Assembly: GCA_950295325.1 (NCBI GenBank)
Contig: OX485806.1
Location: 20,708,001 to 20,772,000 of the forward strand
Direction of reading: 5' to 3'
Length of the DNA stretch: 64,000 nucleotides
From: Polytrichum commune
Lineage: Eukaryota > Streptophyta > Polytrichopsida > Polytrichales > Polytrichaceae
Below are positions 26,440 to 36,564 of this stretch, one piece after another. The stretch's first letter is position 1; each line of letters starts with the position of its first letter. The notes under the pieces were generated by a model. That model worked only from the letters and a program-made list of their open reading frames with translations. It had not been told where the DNA came from and did no database searches. Both the position numbers and the translations under genes were made by a program.

Positions 26440-27170
26440 TCCTCTGTGACAGGACAAGTGTGTCTGGAGGTTCACATGAGAAAACAGACACTTGTGAACA
26501 GACAGATTATTGATATTGGGTCTCAGATTATCTCACTATTTCTGTCAGCTAATAACTTTGAGTTTCGAATCAGTTGATGTGTTCGATGCCCAAGTTTGCA
26601 CTATTGTTCATCGTTGTGTAATCCATTCTGTGCGCCTCAGAAGACGCTTGAATTAAGAACAAATTGCTTTATGGCGGAGTATGATCAACCATTGACTACT
26701 GGCGCCAGAGAGTTGCAACCACGCAGGCTACAACCCTAAACCCTAAACCCTAAACCCTAAATCTCTGTCATCTCTATCATCTCTGTTTAAGATTGTCTAT
26801 GACATCTATGATTACTTTGACTGGACTGCAAAAGCCAACACGTCATTCTCTTTGTATGGAGGCACTGAGTTCTACATAATTGCGTAGACAATGCCCTACA
26901 ATTTATCTTATAGTTTCTGAAAGGTCTCAAGGCTCAATTGGAGACGAAGTTTTAAGATAAAAGGAAAGCCCTGCGAATTTCCACCCAAAGAAAACACATT
27001 AGTACTTGGATAACATTAGGAATCGATGTGGGAATCAACCTTGACACCCAAATGATATCCTGTCTTACCTTGTTGAAAATGAGGCTACAATGCAATTGAC
27101 AGACACAATCCATCATGTAGAAGTGTAGATGGCAATTTAACTACAACGTGAGGATGTGCCAGAAGGACAC
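26440..27170 (+). mobile_element. Possible degenerate LTR-retroelement 5' end, with telomere-type repeats
   Basis: TGGCGCCAGAGAGTTGCAAC near 26700 follows ...AACCATTGACTAC and looks like a primer-binding-site junction after a ~245-bp LTR-like stretch beginning TGTGACAGGACAAG. Downstream sequence has an eroded, stop-riddled gag-like reading. Four CCCTAAA units lie at about 26733-26760. No polymerase motif and no second LTR are visible, so this is weak. The (CCCTAAA)4 tract itself is certain. Confidence 0.3.
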
Positions 27171-27690
27171 AAACAAAACAGTGTTCACATCAATCAATAA
27201 ACTACAAAAAGTAAACCAACTGACTATTGTAAAGAAATACTCTGCTTCGTGCAAGTTTGAAGAACAAGTACAGAAACTGGCTACAACAACATGATGCAGC
27301 ACTCATATTTGCGGAATGAGCTGTAAATGGAACATCCAAATTACAACGCCACCCTCTCTGCCTCTTTTGAACAGTAAAAAGCTCTAAACCAGAAAAGTGC
27401 ACTGACGTGGCAGATCTTTCCTCCATGCCTGATGGAGCATCTTACATTTGTGAAAAAGAAATTGATGGGTGAGTTATGCATGAGAATATGCACACACAAG
27501 GGGAAAATAAGAACATTAACACATGCTGCTGCTGATGATGCCAGTAGCTGGTGAAGTGGGTGCAGCCAAGACGTTGATGATGCTGATCTGGGTGCAGTCA
27601 AATAAATATGTACCATGCTTGTGCTCTAAAAATGGGAATATACATCACTGTTCATGGAGAAGTATGAACTGACACATGTTCTGCCACATG

Positions 27691-30600
27691 TCAGACTGCA
27701 GCTTGCTGTAAAGGTACAACAGTCTGTGTGGAAGGCAACATATGATCTGCGCCTCCAACCGATTCCACTCCGGCAATCATTGCCATGCTCTGTTGTTGTG
27801 CTGCTGTTGGGTCTTGATGTGCAACACCTCCGCCATCTCGTTTCCTTCCATATGGATTCTTCGAGAATGTGCACAGACGTTAAGAACATCAACATGTAAA
27901 ACTCATATGTTGCATAATCAAAAGCCCAGGTAAAGCAGGAATTTATTCCACCCACTTAAATTTCACAGTATAGAACTTGGGAGAGAAACATAACAAACAC
28001 GGGGTGTGTATGCTTTTGTGTTGGAGGATATTGTATTCTCATGCCACCTTTTTCTGAAGTCGACAAAACAGCCCCTTGCAAGTTTGTATGTACAGCCATT
28101 GAGCTATTTACATCCTGCAGGAAACATAAGCTAGTTAATGAACATAAGTTGTTAAGATTCAGCCATATCAAGAACACTCACCACTTAGAAGGAACTATGA
28201 AAAACCAAGTGCAATTAAGAATGTCTTTACAGGAGAAGTTGCAATTTCTACAAATCCTATAGGACCAACACTAAATTCGGTTTAAGACCTGCCAGAATCA
28301 GTAATAGACAGGAATAAAGTTAACAATTCCAACGTTACTGCCCCTCAATGTTGAGACCTTATAACAATCTTGTCTAGTGGAGCATCCTCATTGTACTGGA
28401 GCCATAGTACATTCCAAAGCTCCATCAAACCTCTTGTTCTTGACTCATGTTATAGGTGCATACTTTACAAACTAACAACTCCTGATATTGACCTGAAAAC
28501 CTGCATAGCTTGGTATGTTGGACTAAATGGACAACATTAGAGGTGAGGGTTCAAGTATCAAACCACAAATTCAATGAAGCAAACTGTGTTCTTGCCTTGT
28601 CGCAAGACCTTCATTTGTCGAAAGCCCGGTTGCCTGCACACACTTTCACAGGATTAAGAGTTGTATAGAAGACCAGACAAAGCCAAAAAAAAAAAGAAAA
28701 AAAAAAGACCAGAAGGGTGTTCATTCAGAGAAGAGAAACCATTGCACTGTAATATCATGACCCACAGATGTCAGTGACTAGAATACAACTAAGAAGAATG
28801 TTGTAAAAAAATGGGTTTAAGGAGCATACCCGCTAAACAAATTCCGTAGCTCAGTTTCATTGACAGCCTCTCCTAAGTTGCCTATAAATAATGTGTTACA
28901 AGGTGGGTTGTCCTTTGTATTCTGCATATCCAAACATAGCATTATTGAGCATGTGTAAGGATGTTCTCTCTCTTCTAGCTTCAAGAATAAATCCAAGAAT
29001 CAAAGTCCTTGATTACATGCATGAATAACAAGCAAAGTCAAGTGGCAAGCTCTCATTGGTTGACACCTCATTGTTACTTATTTTCGGGCAAAGCCTTCTC
29101 CCATATACCAAGATTCAACTTAAAGACCTTGCCAGAAAGAAGCTCACCAAGTGTACACTCTCCAAGATGCTTATGTAGGGAGAACACCCACTACACCACT
29201 TAAGAATGCTATGGATACTTTGTGAGGGGCTCCGTCTTTTTTGTGTGAGACCCCATCTTTCCAGCATGTGTACCATATCTATTTGCTATGTATACATGTG
29301 CTCAATGAGAAGCAACAATACAAAATGGGCATACCTGCACAGGAGCATAGCCAGATGGTGCTACAGGTGAAGGCTGTGGTGCTGGATACACATTATATTG
29401 TTCATATTGTGGTTGTGGTGGGGCATAGCTGTTACACCAAAATTGCACAAAGTGTCACTATGATCTCCTCATAACATCGCAAGATAGCTAATATAAACGA
29501 AGTGCTGATTGCCATGTATCTCCATGTGACCAGTTGCAACCAGAGTATCTGATAAACTCAACTTCTTAATTTCATACGGACATTATAGAGAGTGATAATC
29601 ACGTTTGAGGGCCCCAGGCAGGTGCAGGAATAGATATGCCTTGTGCTGGGTAGGCTGGAGGATATGGTGCAGCATAGGGTGCTGGAGAGTATTCGCCACC
29701 CCCAGTGCGCATGCGCTTACTTGCATCAAGCCCCATTGTAGGGTCCCCTGCCACCCCTAGACACCCTTAGATATTCAGTATACATAACTAAGAAGGCAAT
29801 TACAATCACATTTGATGACAATGACTGACCAGTTTGCATTGAAGTTAGGGTCAGAATCTGAACACAACAAATAGTATATATGGATTTATACTCTCAGATT
29901 TTGAACAAATTTTCTAGATGCAAAAACAAGTTCCACTTCTAGAACATGTTTCCTGGATGCTAGAAAAGAGAGAAAGAGGAACCTTGAAGGCATGAGGAAA
30001 TACCTCTTTTCACGAATAAGTTCTTCTTGGCCATTTCCGCTCGCAAAACTGAGTTTGTGTCCGCATCAAACACTAGATTCTGAAAGTCAGGATAAACAAA
30101 GTAACGTAAGTATTACTCTGAACAATACTGTAATCATTATTATTCTGGATCTTGCCTCTGAACAAAATGTGCACACCTCTCTTACACTTTTGAGCACAGT
30201 TGCAATGGTTCTTCTCCCAAAGGTAGAGCTAATGCTCTGGTTTAAGGGTTGAAAAATTATTGAAACAAATGGATGTGATTGAGTGGAATAGTTGTCGACC
30301 CCTCTCCTGTTAAACCCTTAAATTCTTTAAGCCTGGTGTTTACTGACTGGCAAAGTGGATCCCACTATTACTTCTGCTTTGGCTATAAAATACTAACCTA
30401 GGATGCCTCTGATGCTAAGTTTCTGAGCAATTGTTTTAAGTACTGAAGCACTACCCCAAAGTGAGTCCGAAAGTGCCTTGGGCCATAGGGGCCCCTGTTT
30501 TCTAGATTCATGTGATTTGAGTGGCTACATACATCAACAGGAATCCTTGGGATATACACTGAAGCCTTGAACCCTTGACTCCATTTTACAAATGATTTGT

Positions 30601-32561
30601 GCTGCACTACGCACTTGAAGAGCATCGCGTGCCGCCATGGCCATAGCGGTCGTGGAGAATAGCGCAAAACCCATGGGTTGGTCACATTTGAAATTCATCT
30701 GTGAGGCTTCATAACCAGGCCACCACCGCAACAGATTCTGGAGCTCCCGTTCCTTCACATCCGCTGGGAACCCTAATACAAATATCGTTCGAACCTGGGA
30801 GAAACAATCTGGTACACGTAAGTGTTGAATCCTTACTCTAATATCGCTAAATAGAGACTACATGTTGGCACCTAATTAGTGATGAATGATCAAGTGACGC
30901 AATCCCTTCCTCATTTAGTTTGACCTCCCAACAATGCACTCGTAGCCTTACAAGAACTTCAAATGCTCAAAGCTGAGACGATAACTGGCAACATACCACA
31001 GCACTCAACCAATCTGACAAAAACATCACGCATGCTGCATTGAAGAGCTTCATCAACCAGGTCAAGATCACAACTCACACTAACATAAGCTCCAATCTGA
31101 TATTGCAAAAAAGTAAAATGAATACCTACATATGTTGAAACAGAAACTACATTTAGCACCTAATTAGTGATGAGGATCTAGTTAACCTCATTACTCTGAC
31201 CTCCTAACAACAAACCCTTTAGCCCTACAAGAACTGCACATGTTCATAGGGCTGAGATGATACATTGCAATAAATCACACCACTAACCAACCGGGAAAAA
31301 ACATCACTCATGCTGCATCGAAGAGCTTCATCAACCAGGTCCGAATCAAATTCCAAACTAACAGAAACTCCATCTGGTATTAGGGCCGCTTTACACTAGG
31401 AGTCAAGGCCGTGAAATCTTGGGGCCAACTTAACCAATATTTGAGTTCTTTTGAAGCTCGAGCCGGCCTCAAGTTTGTGTACTCGTTGGCCCCAAGGCCC
31501 TTTGTTGGGCCCCCCATCCATGAGGGTTCCTTTTGTGCCTTGGGGGCCATCTCAAGGCCAACATTTTATAGATTAAAATATTCAATTAATTGTTGGCCTT
31601 GACTCCTAGTCTAAAGCTCTTCGGGTTGGCCTTAAGCTCTCAACTAATAGGATCGCGAGATTTCCCTCAGCCCTTGGCCTCGACTCCTAGTGTAAAGTGG
31701 GCCTTTTAGTCTAAGAAATATCCTGCTTTGATATGCTGAAGTAGAAACTACATTCGGCACCTAATTTGTGATGATGATCTAGTTAACCTCACTACTCTGA
31801 CCTCCCAACAACAAAGCCTTCAGCCCTACAACTACATATGTTCACAGAGCTGAGACGATAAATGGCAACAAAAGTATCACACGTCACTAAACCAATCCAT
31901 ATAAAGCATCATCACTCATGCTGCATCAAATAACTTCATCAAACAAATTTCCAACTAACAGAAGCTCCAATCTAACGTTTGTCTGAGAATTCGTGCCAGA
32001 AAGTAGAATATATCCCTGCTTTGATATGGCTGAAACAGAAACTACATTTTGGCACCTGATTAGTGATGATGATCCAATTAACCAGTCCCTACCTCATAAA
32101 TCCGACCTGCCAACAAAGCCTTTAGACCTACAAGAATTAAAAATGCCCACAGCTCTGAGATGATACATAGCAATACATCACACCAATCTGAGAAAACATC
32201 ATTCGTGCTCCATTGAAGAGCTTCATCAACGAGACATAACCAGGTCAAAATCAAGTTCCACACAGAAGCTCCAATCTGATATTAGTCTAAGAAGTCAGCC
32301 AAACAGTAGAGTAAATCCAGACAATTGTGGTCACAAAATCCCAGTCAAGGCATCACACACCCCAAGAATCAAACCACGACACGAATGCTCCACAAAACCC
32401 TAGCAAGATTCTCCTACTCCTGTGAACATTTCATCAAACCAAAACAAACAAACAAACAAACAAACAGATGAGGAGGGATCGTTGACAAGAACCTCATCAT
32501 GAGCTCCATCAGCTTGTGGTAAAGGCGGAGCCCACTGATTATAGTGGGGTGGAACTGCCAT
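27691..32561 (-). CDS. Two-RRM RNA-binding protein (plant scw1/WHI3-like family), 9 exons, 340 aa
   Basis: Predicted exons on the minus strand are 32561-32466, 30794-30615, 30079-30004, 29756-29603, 29428-29335, 28921-28830, 28633-28564, 28114-28032 and 27868-27691; all phases join without a stop. RRM1 spans about residues 33-115: RNP2-like TIFVLGF, then PMGFALFS (72-79), followed by the family-typical AEMAKKNLFVKRG. A P/A/Y/Q-rich linker covers 119-200. RRM2 spans about 201-290, with NTLFIGNL (209-216), RNP1 NTVCFIEF, and the closing MRIQFSKNPYGRKR. The plant family is annotated as cell-wall-integrity scw1-like or RRM/RBD proteins; it is expected to bind mRNA, but its targets are not shown here. 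The start follows a purine-rich leader (GGAGGAGACATGG). Exon 7 could end three bases earlier (see findings). The last intron is U12-type. Intron 1 (1.67 kb) is filled with tandem repeats and a MITE. The gene is divergent from the HhH-like gene. Confidence 0.92.
27869..28031 (-). other. U12-type AT-AC intron (last intron of the RRM gene)
   Basis: The donor reads CA|ATATCCTCC (minor-spliceosome consensus ATATCCTTT). The branch site TTCTTAAC is at 27886-27879, about 11 nt before the acceptor GTGCAC|ATTCTCG. This join restores the family-typical ...MRIQFSKNPYGRKR across the junction. No GT-AG alternative keeps the frame, because the nearest usable GT or AG adds or removes conserved residues. Confidence 0.88.
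30856..32300. repeat. Four ~290-bp tandem repeats in intron 1 of the RRM gene
   Basis: Copies begin near 30856, 31142, 31745 and 32037. Each carries 'ACTACATTT..GCACCTAATTA', 'GACCTCCCAACAA', 'GCTGAGACGATA' and 'CATCAACCAGGTC'-type landmarks in order. Copy 2 is split by the MITE at 31383-31705. Frames inside them (for example at 30959-31159 and 32078-32263) are repeat-derived and non-coding. Confidence 0.85.
31383..31705. mobile_element. Tourist-like MITE, 323 bp, inside intron repeat
   Basis: Ends GGGCCGCTTTACACTAGGAG and CTCCTAGTGTAAAGTGGGCC continue as inverted repeats through AGTC(A/G)AGGCC. TTA lies on each side (31380-31382 and 31706-31708). The fourth tandem copy at 32279-32290 keeps the uninterrupted site GATATTAGTCTAAG, so the duplication of TTA upon insertion can be read directly. 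No coding capacity. Confidence 0.92.
32441..32465. repeat. (AAAC)n microsatellite at a splice donor
   Basis: On the minus strand this is GTTTGTTTGTTTG... starting at the intron 1 donor of the RRM gene, directly after exon 1 (ends 32466). Each GTTTGT is a potential donor. A second tetranucleotide tract, (TGTC)n, lies upstream of the gene at about 32774-32812. Confidence 0.9.
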
Positions 32562-32773
32562 GTCTCCTCCTTTTTTCCTCCCCTCTGCTCTCCTAACCCT
32601 TCCCTCTTCCTACTCTCTTATATTACCTCTAAAATTTCAGTAAATCCTTGCTACGACCAACTCCTCCCTCTTCATGGAGCCGTATCAACACATCATCACT
32701 TTTGACGCTCCATCACACCTCCTCCACTCTCCGAAATCATCCACACACCCATAAACCACATGGTAAGGGTTTG

Positions 32774-32807
<34 letters not shown>

Positions 32808-35143
32808 GACTGTATGCGTATGTATGGAGGGATGCATGCTACCCCTTGAACCTCTTCAAATCTCTTCCACCCCATCTCAAATCTCCCCCTCTTCATCTCC
32901 TTTGACTACTTACCTCCACCATGATTCGCACCTCATGCTCACAATGGTTACCCACAACCGCACTCACATGGACAGTGCAATTGACCCTTCAACTACAATG
33001 AATGGGACTCATGAAGGGCCATTCGCGCTTGCGGTGGTCGTGTCATTGATGTGATTAGGGTTTATTTTCTTTGGTATATTCGTTTGGAAATGTTAACCAC
33101 AACCGCACCCACACTCTTATTACTCAATGTAATCCCAGCAGTCCATGTGACTAACCACTATGAGCATTGTTATTCATGCTAATATATATGGGGCCATTAG
33201 ATAAGTTTTTAAGGCCGAGGTTTGAAGAGATAACAACAACGGTCCAAGACCAACAAGCAAAGTAATCACTTTTACTTCTTCTTGAGCCCAAGGCCTCACT
33301 AAACCTAACTCCAATTTAAAGACGGATCCCGTTATGACCACAAACACAAAAGTTTACAAACTGCATGTGCGAATCATTATTCATGACCGTAATCACCCTG
33401 TGAAATGTAAACAACCCTTGCCTTGAGTTAACAAAGGCGTGTTATCACAAATGGGACATGTCACCACATTGGTGAAATGAAGCATTACTAATCAATTCAC
33501 ATCAATTTTAGGGATACAATTTGGAAATTATAAAATTCAAATAATTGTTACATATTGTTCAGTTGTATTAATATTTATTTAACTATATAAATGTCTTACT
33601 ATTGAATTCATTTTTACTGCATATATGTTTATATTCTTAAGGTGGTTTCTACTACTATTTTTTTTTAATCCATCAGTTGTTTTTTCCTTGGAAGTCAATC
33701 TTAGTGTTGATATCAATATATTATTGAAGTTTTACCGCATACTTTATCATTATTGATTCAACATTTACTCCATATATGTTTATTTATTGTTAAGTGTTTT
33801 TAACTACTAGCTGTAACAAAAGCAAATTTGCAACCCATCATCCGAGCCCAAAAGGACTTGACCACCAAAAAGTCTCAATCTCAATCTTCTCTCAATCTCA
33901 AAACCAACCACCAACCACAAATCTTTACAATATTGTAAGGGTTTTTGGGATACAAAAAGAAACAATTATGTCATTTTCTACTACTATCTCGCTTTGTCTC
34001 TTGTCTTTTTCACTGAAAATGCGCATCCAACTTCCTTAAGCTCTTTCCATGATTCTGAATCAAGAGCTGCAAACCACGTCGAACAACTTACAACATAAAC
34101 TCTATTCAAATGACCAATAATCTATACATTAGAAACATAAGGTGCAAAGGGATGATAATTTCAAGCTTCTAGAATGTACATAAGAAAGTCAAATTGATCC
34201 AAAGATGAAAACAATTCTACAAGCATTGAGACATCCATAACCGTAGCTCAAGATTGTCGGATAATGACCATCGCCTAATTAACTGAATACTTCATTATAT
34301 GTTACACAAAATTGAGTTGTATGCCACTCAAGTCATCCAACTACTTCAACATACAAGATATGTCAAAACATCTAAAATGTCAAACACTTGTTTGTGCACC
34401 AATTCCCCACCAAAAATCTTTGTTGCTCGTGACAAAATAGAAAGCCCATGAATACACACATTTTATGGCTACATGGTTCTGAGGGCCTATCTCACAAAAA
34501 TATGTGAATGAATCTCTTCAAGTCTTCAACTCCTTTTCAACAGTGTATGTTCTAAGTAAAGTTCCTTGAAATGTATGCAACACATAAAAACCTCGAGGTA
34601 AAAAATTTAACTATCAATCTCCTCCCTTTCAATTGAGTTGTTTCTTTCTCCCCTCCAAATTGCCAATCCTCCAGGTAGGGAGAGAAACCTCTTTGTTTGG
34701 ATTCACCAACCCCAACCTCTACAACATCCAATGAATCATCTTCCGAAACTTGACTAGAACTTCAATTTAGTTTGAATGTAAGAGTTTCCATTTCCGTGTG
34801 ACCCAAACTTCCTTCGAGAGTCCATCGCCTTCTTCGAAAAGTAAGCATTTTAAATTGCAATGGCCTTTGGACTTTGGCCTTAGTGTGAAGGGTCGAGAGG
34901 CCGAACTCTGGGTTTCTTGCAATATGATTGGTGGAAATCGACGGCCTCTCGACCTTCGGCCATAGTGTGAAGCGCCCCTTAGTGTAACCCTTTTGCAAAC
35001 AATGTACGTGACACTAAAATCCCTAAACAATGTACTAGGTACTACCATTCGGGTGGTCCATGGTTGTAATGTACTATCTTTGGATCTTCTATTTAGGAAT
35101 AAGGAAGGATAATGTGACCTTTTTTGTTCTAAGAAACATCTGA
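32562..35143. promoter_or_regulatory. Spacer between divergent genes, RRM-gene promoter side
   Basis: The first ~120 bp upstream of the RRM start (minus strand) is a purine-rich leader (GGAGGAAAAAAGGAGGAG). No clear TATA box is assigned. At about 34860-34985 there is a remnant related to the Tourist-like MITEs: GGCCTTAGTGTGAAGGGTCG, GGCCTCTCGACC and GAAGCGCCCCTTAGTG. The remaining DNA holds no recognised gene. Confidence 0.4.
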
Positions 35144-35712
35144 GGGGCACTTTATATTAGGACCCATTTCTAGGGCCCATTTCCAAACCCTAGGCATCAA
35201 CCAATGAGAGTGCTTAGATTGCCCAAATGGGCCCTAATATGGACCCAAGGGCTTTATATTGAGAGTCGGCCCACTTCTCCTAAAGCTTACGTGGCGGGTG
35301 ACATGGCGGCGTTTTAATGGGAAAGAAATGGACCGAAGCCAAAAAAATGGGTCGAGGGTTTATGGAGACCCACTTCACACCTATGGCCCACTTCACCCAA
35401 CTTCCGTCATCTAGTCATTAATGAATTTATGACTTTATGACTTTAGTTCAAGCAAGGGCATAATTCATTAAAGCCCAAGTGGGCCGTGGATTGGGCCTTA
35501 CAATATAAAGTCCCTAGGCCCATTTGGAAGGCCCACTTTAAAGTAGAATTTCCAATTTGGGCCCTACAAGAGGGCCTATGGACTTTATATTGGAAGGCCC
35601 ACTCTACGGCCCGCGCTGTAAAGTAGGGCTAAAGTGAAGGCCCACTTCAAGTCCAAGTGGGCTCAACTCCAAATGGGCCGGCCTCCAAATGGCCCCTAAT
35701 ATAAAGTGCCCC
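35144..35712. mobile_element. PIF/Harbinger-type MITE, 569 bp
   Basis: GGGGCACTTTATATTAGG and CCTAATATAAAGTGCCCC are perfect 18-bp inverted ends. Flanks are TGA (35141-35143) and TAA (35713-35715), one change apart, compatible with a decayed 3-bp target duplication. The interior repeats GGGCCC, AAGTGGGC and AAAGTAG words in both orientations. It lies ~0.85 kb upstream of the HhH-like gene start, within its likely promoter region. Confidence 0.85.
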
Positions 35713-36564
35713 TAAGTGACCCCATTGGCAACTCCAACAAGGCCCGCCACACCATACACCACAGTGCCAGCCTGCATGGAAACCGTCATCCACGTGTCAC
35801 GAAAGCACTTGGACCCCCTCTCCACATGGCTACACGTGGCACGTTAGGCACACGAAGACCCATTCCCGTGGCTCGCTTCTTGCCTCCATCTCCTCCGCCA
35901 GGTCGAGTTTCGCCTTACGTCAAAATGTGAGGCGAGTGTTTCCGTTTCCGATACGACTCTACCGTGTTCTATTGACCAATTTCCGTCACTCAGTTAAAAT
36001 TTGAGTTCATCTGTCGGCGGAGAGGAGACTTCGCTTCGATGCTTTTTGGTTGCTTTTCGATGATTCGGAGGCGGCAGTGGGAATTCGAGAACAGTTTCGG
36101 AGAAACGCAGTGAAAAAAAAACGGTGCGTCTTCTCTCTGAGCTGCTCTTTAAGCACATTATGTCTTAATCCTTTTTGGAACGAAGCCACGATACGAATTA
36201 CTAACTATCGTAGTGAATAACCTTTTCATTCTTCATTTTGACAAACAATAATGTGGACTACTATCAGGGGTTCACAGAGTAAGAGAATTAAACCCTTTTT
36301 GAAGGTTTTTAGCAGTTGAGCATGGAGTCCTTGTAGCTCGCTTGTCCTCCTTGTGAAAAATATTTCTGAAGAAAAATTGATACGTCTGCTGCTTAATTTG
36401 CAGTCATAACCTGGCGAACAGCAATAACAATTTGTTGACAGGGTTATTCTGGAAATAAGGTGCTGACATTGTACTGCGTGACTGCCAGGCACACAGGTGA
36501 CAGGAGGCCATCCATATAAATTTATATTTCTTGGAGAAGTGGAGATTTTAAGAGATTGACAACA
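35713..36564 (+). promoter_or_regulatory. Probable promoter and 5' UTR of the HhH-like gene
   Basis: This stretch is GC-richer than its surroundings from 35713 to 36130, with CACGTGT (near 35793) and ACACGTGGCACG (near 35832) G-box-like motifs that plant bZIP/bHLH factors bind. No strong TATA box is seen. The transcription start cannot be placed, and a 5' UTR intron is possible. Confidence 0.4.

Noticed and set aside
26650..27170. Complete Copia-type retrotransposon
   Set aside because: Only a primer-site-like junction and stop-filled sequence are present; no polymerase or second LTR before the RRM gene.
30398..30758. Long minus-strand frames taken as separate genes
   Set aside because: They are exon 2 of the RRM gene read through into its flanking introns.
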